Positions 37,852-47,171 are shown, numbered from the stretch's first letter. The stretch is DNA of 64,000 bases from Streptomyces sp. CA-278952 (GCF_028747205.1 NZ_CP112880.1:6262001-6326000), one strand, 5' to 3'. Numbers and translations: made by a program. Notes: generated by a model from the letters alone, not told the origin.

Positions 37852-38588
37852 TAGCTCAGCACCGGGCGGCGCCCGTCACGGGCAGCGCTCATTTCGCCTT
37901 CACCGACCGGTGGGGCGGAGTGAGCGCCGCTCCGTACGGTGAGCTCAACCTCGGCGGCGCGGTCGGCGACGACCCCGCCGCCGTCGGCGCGAACCGGGAG
38001 CGCGCGGCCAGGCGCCTCGGTCTCGACCCGGCCCACGTCGTCTGGATGAACCAGGTGCACGGCCGGGACGTCGCGGTGGTGGACGGCCCCTGGGGCGCGG
38101 ACTCGGAGATTCCGGCCGTGGACGCGGTGGTGACCGCCCGGCGCGGACTGGCGCTCGCGGTCCTCACCGCCGACTGCACTCCCGTTCTTCTCGCCGACCC
38201 GGTCGCCGGCGTCGTCGGGGCGGCGCACGCCGGGCGGCCGGGGCTGGTCGCCGGAGTCGTTCCGGCGGCGGTCGAGGCCATGGTCGCGCTCGGCGCACAC
38301 CCCTCCCGGATCACCGCGCACACCGGGCCGGCCGTCTGCGGACGGTGCTACGAAGTGCCGGAGGCGATGCGGGCCGTGGTCGCCGACGCCGTCCCCGGCA
38401 CCTGGTCCGAGACCAGCTGGGGTACCCCGGCGGTCGACGTCACCGGCGGAGTCCACGCCCAGCTCACCGCCCTCGGCGTGGCGGACCGGCACTCCTCGCC
38501 GTACTGCACCCTGGAATCGGGCGACCACTTCTCGTACCGCCGCGACCGCACCACCGGGCGGCTCGCCGGATATGTCTGGTTGGACTGA
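37848..38588 (+). CDS. pgeF: Purine nucleoside phosphorylase-like/peptidoglycan editing factor PgeF (YlmD, laccase domain)
   Basis: The 246-residue multicopper-polyphenol oxidase/laccase-domain protein has family blocks [63 protein letters not shown] and [11 protein letters not shown], which hold the His/Cys metal ligands. Homologues include YfiH/PgeF, which limits wrong amino acids in the stem peptide. The GTG start overlaps the ftsZ stop codon (GTGA), so it is coupled to ftsZ. Confidence 0.92.
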   Translation: MIAQHRAAPVTGSAHFAFTDRWGGVSAAPYGELNLGGAVGDDPAAVGANRERAARRLGLDPAHVVWMNQVHGRDVAVVDGPWGADSEIPAVDAVVTARRGLALAVLTADCTPVLLADPVAGVVGAAHAGRPGLVAGVVPAAVEAMVALGAHPSRITAHTGPAVCGRCYEVPEAMRAVVADAVPGTWSETSWGTPAVDVTGGVHAQLTALGVADRHSSPYCTLESGDHFSYRRDRTTGRLAGYVWLD

Positions 38589-38594
38589 TAGGGC

Positions 38595-39314
38595 ATGACG
38601 GACCGTAAGGCTGAACTCGCCGCGAATCTGGCACAGGTGGAGGAAAGGATCGCCTTCTCCTGCGCCGCGGCCGGTCGGAAGCGCGAGGAAGTGACCCTGA
38701 TCGTGGTCACCAAGACCTACCCCGCGAGCGATGTGCGGATCCTGCATGAACTCGGTGTGCGCCATGTCGCGGAGAATCGTGACCAGGACGCCGCTCCCAA
38801 GGCCACTGCTTGTGCGGATCTTTCGCTTACATGGCACTTTGTCGGACAATTGCAGACGAACAAGGTTCGTTCTGTGACCAGTTATGCCGATGTCGTGCAG
38901 TCGGTGGACCGCGCCAAGCTGGTCACCGCCCTCTCCACCGCCGCGGTACGCGAGGAGCGTGAACTCGGCTGCCTGATCCAGGTCGCCCTGGACGCGGAGA
39001 GCGGGGAGCGCGGTGAGCGCGGCGGCGTCGCGCCGGACGGGGTCGAGGAGTTGGCGGCCGCGATCGGCGCGGCTGACGGGCTCCGGCTCGACGGACTGAT
39101 GACCGTGGCGCCGCTGGCCGGAGAGTACGCCGGCCGGCAACGGGCCGCGTTCGACCGGCTGATGGAAATCTCATCCCGCCTGCGGGCAGGTCATCCGGCT
39201 GCGAACATGGTCTCCGCAGGTATGAGCGGGGACCTGGAGGACGCGGTGACGGCCGGAGCGACACATGTACGCGTCGGTACGGCGGTACTCGGAGTCCGAC
39301 CCCGGCTCGGGTAA
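38595..39314 (+). CDS. PLP homeostasis protein YggS/YlmE
   Basis: The 239-residue protein is a pyridoxal-phosphate-binding alanine racemase-like barrel without racemase activity. It shows the PLP lysine in [39 protein letters not shown] and [30 protein letters not shown]. It lies six bases after pgeF and before sepF, as in other Gram-positive ylm clusters. Usual function is control of free PLP. Confidence 0.95.
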   Translation: MTDRKAELAANLAQVEERIAFSCAAAGRKREEVTLIVVTKTYPASDVRILHELGVRHVAENRDQDAAPKATACADLSLTWHFVGQLQTNKVRSVTSYADVVQSVDRAKLVTALSTAAVREERELGCLIQVALDAESGERGERGGVAPDGVEELAAAIGAADGLRLDGLMTVAPLAGEYAGRQRAAFDRLMEISSRLRAGHPAANMVSAGMSGDLEDAVTAGATHVRVGTAVLGVRPRLG

Positions 39315-39439
39315 CGTCGCGAAGCAAGTCGGACCACAGCAGAAAATATGGTCATTACCGCTCACGGCGGGCAGACCACAGTGGATCGCGGGCACTTGGT
39401 GACGAATGCCGATCCACCACAGAGCGGAGGACTCGGAGC

Positions 39440-40069
39440 ATGGCCGGCGCGATGCGCAAGATGGCGGTCTACCTCGGCCTCGTGGAGGACGATGGGTACG
39501 ACGGTCCGGGGTTCGACCCCGATGACGAATTCGAACCTGAGCCGGAGCCCGAGCGCGACCGGCGGCGGCAGCAGCCCCCACACCAGGTGGAGCGGGAACG
39601 CGAGCGCGAGCGCGAAAGGGACGAACCGGTACGAGTGGTTCAACCGCCCGCCCAGCGCGAGCCGGTTCAGCTCCCCGCCGAAAGTGTGCGACCCGCCCGG
39701 ATCGCCCCCGTGGCATCCATCACACCTGAACGCCCGAACATGGAGAAGAACGCACCGGTGATCATGCCCAAGGTCGTGTCCGAGCGGGAGCCGTACCGCA
39801 TCACCACGCTGCACCCCAGGACCTACAACGAGGCCCGTACCATCGGGGAACACTTCCGTGAGGGCACTCCGGTGATCATGAATCTCACGGAGATGGACGA
39901 CACGGACGCGAAGCGACTTGTCGACTTTGCCGCGGGACTCGTCTTCGGTCTCCATGGCAGCATTGAACGCGTGACGCAGAAGGTGTTCCTGTTGTCGCCT
40001 GCTAACGTCGATGTCACGGCGGAGGACAAGGCCCGCATCGCAGAGGGCGGATTCTTCAACCAGAGCTGA
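39440..40069 (+). CDS. sepF: FtsZ anchor and alignment protein SepF
   Basis: SepF tethers FtsZ to the membrane by an N-terminal amphipathic helix. The 209 residues start [18 protein letters not shown] (amphipathic), continue through an acidic and Arg/Glu-rich linker, and end in the conserved SepF domain ([62 protein letters not shown]). Actinobacteria lack FtsA and ZipA, so SepF is the main anchor. A GGAGGACTCGGAGC leader precedes the ATG. Confidence 0.96.
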   Translation: MAGAMRKMAVYLGLVEDDGYDGPGFDPDDEFEPEPEPERDRRRQQPPHQVERERERERERDEPVRVVQPPAQREPVQLPAESVRPARIAPVASITPERPNMEKNAPVIMPKVVSEREPYRITTLHPRTYNEARTIGEHFREGTPVIMNLTEMDDTDAKRLVDFAAGLVFGLHGSIERVTQKVFLLSPANVDVTAEDKARIAEGGFFNQS

Positions 40070-40160
40070 GAACGCAACACCGGGAACAACCCGGCCGAGA
40101 GGCCGGTGCCGGCCACGAGGCCGGAGCTGACGAGAGCCAGGGGAGAGGGAACCGCGGGAC

Positions 40161-40445
40161 ATGGGCGTCGCACTGGATGTGGTCTATATCGCGCTGATGT
40201 GTTTCCTCATCGTGCTGATCTTCCGGCTGGTCATGGACTATGTCTTTCAGTTCGCACGTTCATGGCAACCCGGCAAGGCGATGGTGGTCGTACTTGAGGC
40301 CACCTACACTGTCACCGATCCACCGCTCAAGCTTCTGCGGCGGTTCATTCCGCCGCTGCGTCTCGGGGGCGTGGCACTCGACCTGTCCTTCTTCGTTCTG
40401 ATGATCATCGTCTACATCCTGATCAGCGTTGTGGTCAGGTTGTGA
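40161..40445 (+). CDS. YggT family membrane protein (YlmG)
   Basis: The 94-residue protein has two membrane helices flanking the YggT signature TDPPLKLLRRFIPPLRLGGVALDLSFFVLMIIVYIL. Homologues sit between sepF and divIVA in most Gram-positives and may help division or lipid handling. Its mechanism is unknown. It lies upstream of divIVA with a 49-base gap. Confidence 0.92.
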   Translation: MGVALDVVYIALMCFLIVLIFRLVMDYVFQFARSWQPGKAMVVVLEATYTVTDPPLKLLRRFIPPLRLGGVALDLSFFVLMIIVYILISVVVRL

Positions 40446-40494
40446 GCGATACGGTCTTGCCGACTGCCGACGACTACGTAGAGGTGAAGAAGAG

Positions 40495-41667
40495 ATGCCG
40501 TTGACCCCCGAGGACGTGCGGAACAAGCAGTTCACGACCGTCCGCCTCCGAGAAGGCTATGACGAGGACGAGGTCGATGCCTTTCTCGACGAGGTCGAAT
40601 CGGAGCTGACCCGTCTGCTCCGTGAGAACGAGGACCTGCGCGCCAAGCTGGCCGCCGCGACGCGTGCCGCCGCGCAGAACCAGCAGCAGCAACAGCAGCA
40701 GGGTATGCGCAAGCCTCCGGAGCAGCAGGACCGCCCGGGTGCGCCCGTTCCCGCCGCCATATCAGGACCGCCGCAGCAGCAGCAGCCCCCGCAGATGGGT
40801 CCGCCCCAGCTGCCCGGTGGCGCGCCGCAGCTGCCCGCAGGTCCCAGTGGCCACGGCCCCCAGGGCGGCCATGGTCCCGGTCCGCAGGGCCCGCACGGCC
40901 CCGGCCCGATGCAGGGCGGTCCCATGGGTGGCCCGATGCAGGGCGGCCCCATGGGTCAGCACCCTCAGCAGCAGCAGATGCAGCAGATGCAGCCGTCGCA
41001 GATGCAGCCGCCGCAGATGCAGCAGCAGGGGCAGGCCCCCGGTGGCGACAGCGCCGCCCGTGTCCTCTCGCTCGCACAGCAGACCGCCGACCAGGCGATC
41101 GCGGAGGCCCGTTCGGAGGCCAACAAGATCGTCGGCGAGGCGCGCAGCCGCGCCGAGGGCCTGGAGCGCGACGCGCGTGCCAAGGCCGACGCCCTGGAGC
41201 GGGACGCGCAGGAGAAGCACCGCGTGGCGATGGGCTCGCTGGAGTCGGCCCGCGCGACGCTGGAGCGCAAGGTCGAGGACCTGCGTGGCTTCGAGCGCGA
41301 GTACCGCACGCGGCTGAAGTCCTACCTGGAGAGCCAGCTGCGTCAGCTGGAGACCCAGGCGGACGACTCGCTCGCCCCGCCGCGGACCCCGGCAGCCGCT
41401 TCGCTGCCGCCGTCCCCCTCGCTGGCCCCGGCCGGCGCGGGTGCGATGGGTCACTCCATGGGCGGCTCCAACCACGGTGGCCACGGCGGCCAGCAGATGG
41501 GTGGCGGCCAGTCAGGCATGGGCGGTGCGCCGTCCTACGGTGGCCAGCAGCAGATGTCGCCCGCGATGACGCAGCCGATGGCGCCGGTGCGGCCGCAGGC
41601 GCCGCAGCCGATGCAGCAGGCGCCTTCGCCGATGCGTGGGTTCCTGATCGACGAGGACGACAACTGA
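40495..41667 (+). CDS. divIVA: Polar growth protein DivIVA
   Basis: DivIVA marks hyphal tips and branch sites and recruits the polarisome. The 390-residue protein has the N-terminal lipid-binding domain MPLTPEDVRNKQFTTVRLREGYDEDEVDAFLDEVESELTRLL, then a Gln/Pro/Met/Gly-rich insert (about residues 62-185). A second coiled coil (about 185-305), a Met/Gly/Gln-rich tail and the end MRGFLIDEDDN follow. The insert is typical of streptomycetes and its CAG-rich coding repeats may vary in length. The ATG follows GAAGAAGAG. It ends the cluster before a strong terminator. Confidence 0.96.
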   Translation: MPLTPEDVRNKQFTTVRLREGYDEDEVDAFLDEVESELTRLLRENEDLRAKLAAATRAAAQNQQQQQQQGMRKPPEQQDRPGAPVPAAISGPPQQQQPPQMGPPQLPGGAPQLPAGPSGHGPQGGHGPGPQGPHGPGPMQGGPMGGPMQGGPMGQHPQQQQMQQMQPSQMQPPQMQQQGQAPGGDSAARVLSLAQQTADQAIAEARSEANKIVGEARSRAEGLERDARAKADALERDAQEKHRVAMGSLESARATLERKVEDLRGFEREYRTRLKSYLESQLRQLETQADDSLAPPRTPAAASLPPSPSLAPAGAGAMGHSMGGSNHGGHGGQQMGGGQSGMGGAPSYGGQQQMSPAMTQPMAPVRPQAPQPMQQAPSPMRGFLIDEDDN

Positions 41668-41707
41668 GCGGTTCGCGCTCGCTGAGCGCGTAGCCGTCGG
41701 CAGGCAG

Positions 41708-41744
41708 AGGGCCGGGCCCCGGGGTTTCCCCGGGGCCCGGCCCT
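41708..41744. terminator. Strong terminator of the dcw cluster
   Basis: Perfect 17-bp arms (41708-41724 and 41728-41744) close a 3-base loop and are followed by TTT. This is the strongest hairpin in the window, 40 bases after divIVA. Confidence 0.93.
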
Positions 41745-41784
41745 TTGGCGTGGCTCGGCCGCGTCTGCCAAGGGCGGGTGGGGC

Positions 41785-41932
41785 GCCTGCGGCGGGCTGT
41801 TCCCCTCCCCGCCCCTTCCCGAAACCGGGGCTCCGCCCCGGGCCCCTTCCGCCCTCAAGCGCCGGGCGGCTGCATATCGGGGCTCCGCCCCGGACCCCGC
41901 TCCTCAAACGCCGGAGGGGCTGATCAGCCCAG
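41785..41932. repeat. GC-rich interspersed repeat, compound copy
   Basis: Bases 41785-41840 share more than 50 near-identical positions with 63722-63776 (gcctgcggcgggctgttccc then ccccgccccttcccgaaacc then gggg). Bases 41878-41932 match 63760-63817 (gccccggaccccgctcctca then cgccggaggggctga). A shorter related copy is at 1289-1343. The two halves are separated here by a partial third block. It is non-coding and lies between the divIVA and ileS terminators. Confidence 0.85.
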
Positions 41933-41952
41933 CTCCCGAGGAGGTACGCCGA

Positions 41953-41984
41953 AGGGCCCGCCGGAATCCGTTCCGGCGGGCCCT
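41953..41984. terminator. Terminator of ileS
   Basis: Perfect 14-bp arms (41953-41966 and 41971-41984) close a 4-base loop. The hairpin is 22 bases after the ileS stop codon in minus-strand orientation. Confidence 0.85.
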
Positions 41985-42005
41985 CTCTGGTCCTGCGGGC
42001 TACCG

Positions 42006-45000
42006 CTACCGCTTCCGCAGGCGGAACGTGAGCTCCAGGCCCTCGTCCTCGAACACCTCGCCGTACGTCTCGTCCGCCTCGCCCTCCGCGTAGTCCAGGG
42101 CGAGGACCTCCTCGGAGATCAGCGGGGTGTGCTCGGTGAGGGCCTCCGCCGTTGCCGGGGACGTCGTCGTCCAGCGGACGGCGATGCGGTCCGCGACGTC
42201 CAGGCCGCTGTTCTTGCGGGCCTCCTGGATCAGGCGGATCGCGTCACGGGCCAGGCCCGCGCGGCGCAGTTCCGGGGTGATCTCCAAGTCCAGCGCGACC
42301 GTCGCGCCCGAGTCCGAGGCGACCGACCAGCCCTCGCGCGGGGTCTCCGTGATGATGACCTCGTCGGGGGCGAGGGTGATCCGCTCGCCGTCGACCTCCA
42401 CCGATGCCGTGCCCTCGCGCAGGGCCAGGGACAGCGCGGCCGCGTCCGTGTTCGCCACCGCCTTGGCCACCGCCTGGACGCCCTTGCCGAACCGCTTGCC
42501 CAGGGCGCGGAAGTTGGCCTTCGCCGTCGTGTCGACCAGCGAGCCGCCCACCTCCGAGAGCGACGCCAGCGACGTGACGTTCAGCTCTTCCGTGATCTGG
42601 GCGCGCAGCTCGGTGGAGAGCCCTTCGAAGCCTGCCGCCGCCACCAGCGCGCGCGACAGCGGCTGGCGGGTCTTCACGCCCGACTCGGCGCGTGTGGCCC
42701 GGCCCAGCTCGACGAGGCGGCGCACCAGCGCCATCTGCGTGGAGAGCGTCGGGTCGATCGCCGTCGGATCCGCCTTCGGCCACGAGGACAGGTGGACCGA
42801 CTCCGGGGCGTCGGGAGTGACCGGCGCCACCAGGTCCTGCCAGACCCGCTCGGTGATGAACGGGGTCAGCGGGGCCATCAGCCGGGTCACCGTCTCGACG
42901 ACCTCGTGCAGGGTGCGCAGCGCCGCCTTGTCGCCCTGCCAGAAGCGGCGGCGCGAGCGGCGTACGTACCAGTTGGAGAGGTCGTCCACGAACGCCGAGA
43001 GCAGCTTGCCGGCGCGCTGGGTGTCGTAGCCGTCCATCGCGGCGGTCATCTGGTCGACCAGCGCGTTGAGTTCGCTCAGCAGCCAGCGGTCCAGGACCGT
43101 GCGGTCCGCCGGGGCCGGGTCGGCCTGGGAGGGTGTCCAGCCCGATGTGCGGGCGTACAGGGCCTGGAAGGCGACCGTGTTCCAGTAGGTGAGGAGCGTC
43201 TTGCGGACGACCTCCTGGATCGTGCCGTGACCCACGCGCCGTGCCGCCCACGGGGAGCCGCCGGCCGCCATGAACCACCGCACCGCGTCCGCCCCGTGCT
43301 GGTCCATCAGCGGGATCGGCTGGAGGATGTTCCCCAGGTGCTTGGACATCTTGCGGCCGTCCTCGGCGAGGATGTGGCCGAGGCAGACGACGTTCTCGTA
43401 ACTCGACTTGTCGAAGACCAGGGTGCCCACCGCCATCAGCGTGTAGAACCAGCCGCGGGTCTGGTCGATGGCCTCCGAGATGAACTGCGCCGGGTAGCGG
43501 CTCTCGAAGACTTCCTTGTTCTTGTACGGGTAGCCCCACTGCGCGAACGGCATCGAACCCGAGTCGTACCAGGCGTCGATGACCTCCGGAACGCGGTACG
43601 CCTCCAGCTGGCAGCTCTCCTGCGTGCAGGTGAAGGTGATCTCGTCGATGAACGGGCGGTGCGGGTCCAGATCTGATTGATCGGCGCCCGTCAGTTCCGT
43701 CAGCTCCGCGCGGGAGCCCACGCAGGTGAGGTGGTTGTCCTCGCAGCGCCAGATCGGCAGCGGTGTGCCCCAGTAGCGGTTACGGGACAGCGCCCAGTCG
43801 ACGTTGTTGTTCAGCCAGTCGCCGAAGCGGCCGTTCTTGACCGAGTCCGGGAACCAGTTGGTCTTCTCGTTCTCCTCGAGGAGCCGGTCCTTGATCGCCG
43901 TCGTCCTGATGTACCAGGACGGCTGCGCGTAGTAGAGCAGCGCCGTGTGGCAGCGCCAGCAGTGCGGGTAGCTGTGCTCGTAGGGGACGTGGCGGAAGAG
44001 CTTGCCGCGTGCGTCCAGGTCCGCGGTGAGCGCCTCGTCTGCCTTCTTGAAGAAGACGCCGCCGACCAGGGGGAGGTCTTCCTCGAACGTGCCGTCCGGG
44101 CGGACCGGGTTGACCACCGGGAGCCCGTACGCACGGCAGACCAGGAGGTCGTCGGCGCCGAACGCGGGGGACTGGTGGACCAGACCCGTACCGTCCTCGG
44201 TCGTGACGTACTCGGCGTTGACGACGTAGTGCGCTTCGGACGGGAAGTCCACCAGGGCGAACGGGCGCTCGTAGGTCCAGCGCTCCATCTCCGCGCCGGT
44301 GAACGACTGGCCGGTTACCTCCCAGCCCTCGCCCAGGGCCTTCTCCAGAAGCGGCTCGGCGACGACGAGCTTCTCCTCGCCGTCGGTCGCCACGACGTAG
44401 CGGACCTCGGGGTGGGCGGCGACCGCCGTGTTGGAGACCAGGGTCCAGGGGGTGGTCGTCCAGACCAGGAGGGCGGCCTCGCCGGCCAGCGGGCCGGAGG
44501 TGAGCGGGAAGCGGACGAAGACCGAGGGGTCGACGACCGTCTCGTAGCCCTGGGCCAGCTCGTGGTCGGACAGGCCGGTGCCGCAGCGCGGGCACCAGGG
44601 GGCGACGCGGTGGTCCTGGACCAGCAGCTCCTTGTTGAAGATCTCCTTGAGCGACCACCACACGGAGTCCACGTACTCCGGGTCCATCGTGCGGTACGCG
44701 TCGTCCAGGTCGACCCAGTACCCCATGCGGGTCGTCAGCTCGGCGAAGGCGTCGGTGTGCCGGGTCACCGACTCACGGCACTTGGCGTTGAACTCGGCGA
44801 TGCCGAACGCCTCGATGTCCTTCTTGCCGTTGAAGCCCAGCTCCTTCTCCACCGCGAGCTCGACCGGCAGGCCGTGGCAGTCCCAGCCGGCCTTGCGGCC
44901 GACGTGGTAGCCCTGCATGGTGCGGAAGCGGGGGAAGACGTCCTTGAAGACGCGGGCCTCGATGTGGTGGGCGCCCGGCATGCCGTTGGCGGTGGGCGGG

Positions 45001-45149
45001 CCCTCGTAGAAGACCCACTCGGGGCGGCCCTCGGACTGCTCCAGGCTCTTGGCGAAGACCTTGCTCTCCCGCCAGAAGTCGAGCACGGCGTGTTCGAGCG
45101 CGGGCAGGTCGACCTGGGCGGGTACCTGGCGGTACTGCGGCGATGTCAT
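42006..45149 (-). CDS. ileS: Isoleucyl-tRNA synthetase, IleS2-like, with swapped G-A-H-H signature
   Basis: IleS charges tRNA(Ile). The 1047-residue class I enzyme has a Rossmann catalytic domain split by an editing domain, a KMSKHLGN motif near residue 600 and a helical anticodon-binding C-terminus. In place of the usual H-x-G-H the signature reads GPPTANGMPGAHHIEAR; residues 59-62 are Gly-Ala-His-His. This is the swapped GxHH form described for some IleS2 enzymes, where it was linked to very high mupirocin resistance. The length and KMSK context also fit the IleS2 branch. The ATG at 45149 follows GGAGG within a T-box leader that controls its translation. No second ileS is visible here. Confidence 0.95.
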   Translation of the reverse strand: MTSPQYRQVPAQVDLPALEHAVLDFWRESKVFAKSLEQSEGRPEWVFYEGPPTANGMPGAHHIEARVFKDVFPRFRTMQGYHVGRKAGWDCHGLPVELAVEKELGFNGKKDIEAFGIAEFNAKCRESVTRHTDAFAELTTRMGYWVDLDDAYRTMDPEYVDSVWWSLKEIFNKELLVQDHRVAPWCPRCGTGLSDHELAQGYETVVDPSVFVRFPLTSGPLAGEAALLVWTTTPWTLVSNTAVAAHPEVRYVVATDGEEKLVVAEPLLEKALGEGWEVTGQSFTGAEMERWTYERPFALVDFPSEAHYVVNAEYVTTEDGTGLVHQSPAFGADDLLVCRAYGLPVVNPVRPDGTFEEDLPLVGGVFFKKADEALTADLDARGKLFRHVPYEHSYPHCWRCHTALLYYAQPSWYIRTTAIKDRLLEENEKTNWFPDSVKNGRFGDWLNNNVDWALSRNRYWGTPLPIWRCEDNHLTCVGSRAELTELTGADQSDLDPHRPFIDEITFTCTQESCQLEAYRVPEVIDAWYDSGSMPFAQWGYPYKNKEVFESRYPAQFISEAIDQTRGWFYTLMAVGTLVFDKSSYENVVCLGHILAEDGRKMSKHLGNILQPIPLMDQHGADAVRWFMAAGGSPWAARRVGHGTIQEVVRKTLLTYWNTVAFQALYARTSGWTPSQADPAPADRTVLDRWLLSELNALVDQMTAAMDGYDTQRAGKLLSAFVDDLSNWYVRRSRRRFWQGDKAALRTLHEVVETVTRLMAPLTPFITERVWQDLVAPVTPDAPESVHLSSWPKADPTAIDPTLSTQMALVRRLVELGRATRAESGVKTRQPLSRALVAAAGFEGLSTELRAQITEELNVTSLASLSEVGGSLVDTTAKANFRALGKRFGKGVQAVAKAVANTDAAALSLALREGTASVEVDGERITLAPDEVIITETPREGWSVASDSGATVALDLEITPELRRAGLARDAIRLIQEARKNSGLDVADRIAVRWTTTSPATAEALTEHTPLISEEVLALDYAEGEADETYGEVFEDEGLELTFRLRKR

Positions 45150-45154
45150 GTGCG

Positions 45155-45435
45155 GCTTCCTCCGGCGGACGTCTTCCACTTCCGTCGGAGGGACGAGAGC
45201 GTCTCGGCTCCCGCGGTACCACCCTCCTTGGCCCCGGGCACAGGCCCGTGGCCCCCTCATTGGGGTCGCGATGCCGGGTCTAATGGCCTTGCGTCGACGG
45301 GCGGGGCCCATCGGTCAAAGCGTTCTTCCGGCGGCTCCGGGGTGATCTTCGCGGCGCGCTCGCCCCCGGGCTCCCACCGTCCCCGGGTCGCTACTGGCTG
45401 CGTACGGCGCTACTCGTCCCATCCAAGCCTCTCGC
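45155..45435 (-). promoter_or_regulatory. T-box riboswitch (Ile, translational type) of ileS
   Basis: Read on the minus strand, the leader contains the T-box core GAGGGTGGTACCGCGGGAG (complement at 45209-45226). An ATC isoleucine specifier lies in the context GAAGATCACC (complement 45344-45346). The SD GGAGG lies in a segment (45159-45168) that pairs with one mismatch to an anti-SD segment (45182-45191), forming a sequestrator hairpin next to the start codon. Uncharged tRNA(Ile) binding would be expected to open the SD. Actinobacterial ileS genes are known to use such translational T-boxes. Confidence 0.93.
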
Positions 45436-45442
45436 TGGGGCC

Positions 45443-45448
45443 AGTGTA
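45443..45448 (-). promoter_or_regulatory. Candidate -10 box of the ileS T-box leader
   Basis: TACACT on the minus strand lies just upstream of the first conserved T-box stem, giving a start near 45435. No convincing -35 box was found. Confidence 0.4.
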
Positions 45449-45686
45449 CGGGCCCGTACGGGCGACGGCCGACCGGTTATCCGCGGCGCGAGGGCGTGAC
45501 CCGAGTGGCGGGACGGGGTACAAGGACTTCCCGACGGGGCCCGAGGGCCGGATTACCGGACGGGGAGCTGGGAACAACGGAGGCAGGCGCGCCACGACCG
45601 GATACGGGGAGGGGCGAGAAGGCGGCGTGCCCCGTTGCCGCGGGGCTGGAGTCGATTTATCGTCCCAGCACGATTCGCGAGCAAGA

Positions 45687-45699
45687 TCACCCTATGTGA
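45687..45699. promoter_or_regulatory. TCAC-N5-GTGA palindrome upstream of the TraR/DksA-type gene
   Basis: TCACCCTATGTGA ends 13 bases before the ATG at 45713 and is the reverse complement of the site found upstream of ftsZ at 36400-36412. It overlaps the ribosome binding region GAAGGGG. Confidence 0.35.
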
Positions 45700-45712
45700 A
45701 GGGGCCGCGGCC

Positions 45713-46522
45713 ATGGTGGCGAAGAAGACGGCGGAAGAGACCGCGGCCGAGCACGACGGCACCCACGAGCCACCGGTCGGCCAGGAGGCCGCGCCCGCGA
45801 AGAGCACGGCGAAGAACGCTGGATCCGGGGAAGCCGCCTCCGAGGAAGCCGCCTCCAAGAAGACGGTGGACAACAAGAAGGCCGCGGCCAAGAAGACCGC
45901 GGCCAAGAAGAGCGCGGCCAAGAAGACGGCGACCGGCGAGAAGTCCGTAGCCAAGAAGAGCGCGGCCAAGAAGGCGTCGAGAAAGGCCGCGGTGGCGGCC
46001 ACGGAGGCGGCCACGGCCGCCGAGCAGACGGGAGCCCACACGGTGGTAGCCAAGAAGAGCGCGAGTCGTCACACAGCAGGCGCACAGGCCACGGCCCCCG
46101 TGCCGCCGGCCCGCGCCGCCGCCCCCGACGAGCTGGCCGTCCGGCCCGGGGAGGACCCCTGGACGCCCGAGGAGGTCACCGAGGCGCGCACCCTGCTGAC
46201 GAGCGAGACGCTGCGGCTCCGCAGCGAGCTGGAGGCCTCCGGCGCGGCGCTCGCCGGGCTGATGCGGGACTCCGGCGACGGCGCGGGCGACGACGAGGCC
46301 GACACCGGTACCAAGAACATCACCCGCGAGCACGAGCTGTCGCTGGCCGCCCACGCCCAGGAGACGCTGGAGCAGACCGAGCGGGCGCTCGCCCGGCTGG
46401 AGGCGGGGACGTACGGGCTCTGCGAGGTCTGCGGCAAACCGATCGGCAAGGCGCGGATGCAGGCCTTCCCCCGGGCCACCCTGTGCGTCGAGGACAAGCA
46501 GAAGCAGGAGCGGCGCGGCTGA
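45713..46522 (+). CDS. TraR/DksA-type zinc-finger protein with Lys/Ala-rich histone-like N-terminal domain
   Basis: The 269-residue protein has an N-terminal third rich in AAKK repeats ([21 protein letters not shown]), resembling histone H1-like tails. A coiled coil follows ([23 protein letters not shown]), and then the DksA/TraR finger [31 protein letters not shown]. The finger has Cys-x2-Cys and one later Cys, but the expected fourth ligand is Asp-Lys. DksA-like proteins act in the secondary channel of RNA polymerase; the basic tail suggests DNA contact. The ATG at 45713 was chosen for the GAAGGGG site and for the start of the basic region. Confidence 0.87.
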   Translation: MVAKKTAEETAAEHDGTHEPPVGQEAAPAKSTAKNAGSGEAASEEAASKKTVDNKKAAAKKTAAKKSAAKKTATGEKSVAKKSAAKKASRKAAVAATEAATAAEQTGAHTVVAKKSASRHTAGAQATAPVPPARAAAPDELAVRPGEDPWTPEEVTEARTLLTSETLRLRSELEASGAALAGLMRDSGDGAGDDEADTGTKNITREHELSLAAHAQETLEQTERALARLEAGTYGLCEVCGKPIGKARMQAFPRATLCVEDKQKQERRG

Positions 46523-46580
46523 TCCGCACAGGTGTGTCGTACCCTCATCCTCAGGCAGGCACCTAGGTTGAGGGACTCAC

Positions 46581-47171
46581 GTGGCAGAGGCGGAGCGCAT
46601 CATCGGTACGCCGGACAATCCCGAGGCCGAGGGCACGGACGAGGGCGGCAGCACGGCCGCCGACGCGGCCGTGAACGCGGGCCGGGGCAAGCGGAAGGTC
46701 CTCGTTCTCCTGAGCGTGGCCGTCGTGGCCTATCTGCTGGACCTGACCACCAAGATGATCGTGGTCGCGAAGCTGGAGCACCAGCCGCCGATCGACATCA
46801 TCGGCGACTGGCTCCAGTTCCGGGCGCTCCGGAACGCGGGAGCCGCGTTCGGGATCGGCGAGGCGTTCACGGTGATCTTCACCATCATCGCCTCCGGAGT
46901 GATCGTGGTGATCATCCGGCTGGCCCGCAAGCTCTACAGCCTGCCGTGGGCCATCGCCCTGGGCCTCCTCCTGGGGGGTGCGCTCGGCAACCTCACCGAC
47001 CGGCTCTTCCGGGCGCCCGGCGCGTTCGAGGGTGCGGTGGTGGACTTCATCGCCCCCAAGAACTTCGCCGTCTTCAACCTCGCCGACTCCGCCATCGTGT
47101 GCGGCGGCATCCTCATCGTGATCCTCTCCTTCAAGGGCCTGGACCCGGACGGGACCGTCCACAAGGACTGA
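46581..47171 (+). CDS. lspA: Prolipoprotein signal peptidase LspA
   Basis: LspA cleaves signal peptides from lipid-modified prolipoproteins. The 196-residue protein has four membrane helices and the catalytic aspartates in [22 protein letters not shown] and [12 protein letters not shown], plus [13 protein letters not shown]. An N-terminal acidic extension of about 35 residues is typical for actinobacteria. The GTG start lies 58 bases after the TraR/DksA-type gene. Confidence 0.95.
   Translation: MAEAERIIGTPDNPEAEGTDEGGSTAADAAVNAGRGKRKVLVLLSVAVVAYLLDLTTKMIVVAKLEHQPPIDIIGDWLQFRALRNAGAAFGIGEAFTVIFTIIASGVIVVIIRLARKLYSLPWAIALGLLLGGALGNLTDRLFRAPGAFEGAVVDFIAPKNFAVFNLADSAIVCGGILIVILSFKGLDPDGTVHKD

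Noticed and set aside
40680..41060. Repetitive CAG-rich stretch that might look like a repeat array
   Set aside because: It is coding sequence for the DivIVA insert, with no regular spacer pattern, so it is not a CRISPR array.
23626..41667. Horizontal acquisition of the dcw region
   Set aside because: Codon use, gene order and overlaps are uniform and typical of Streptomyces core chromosome.
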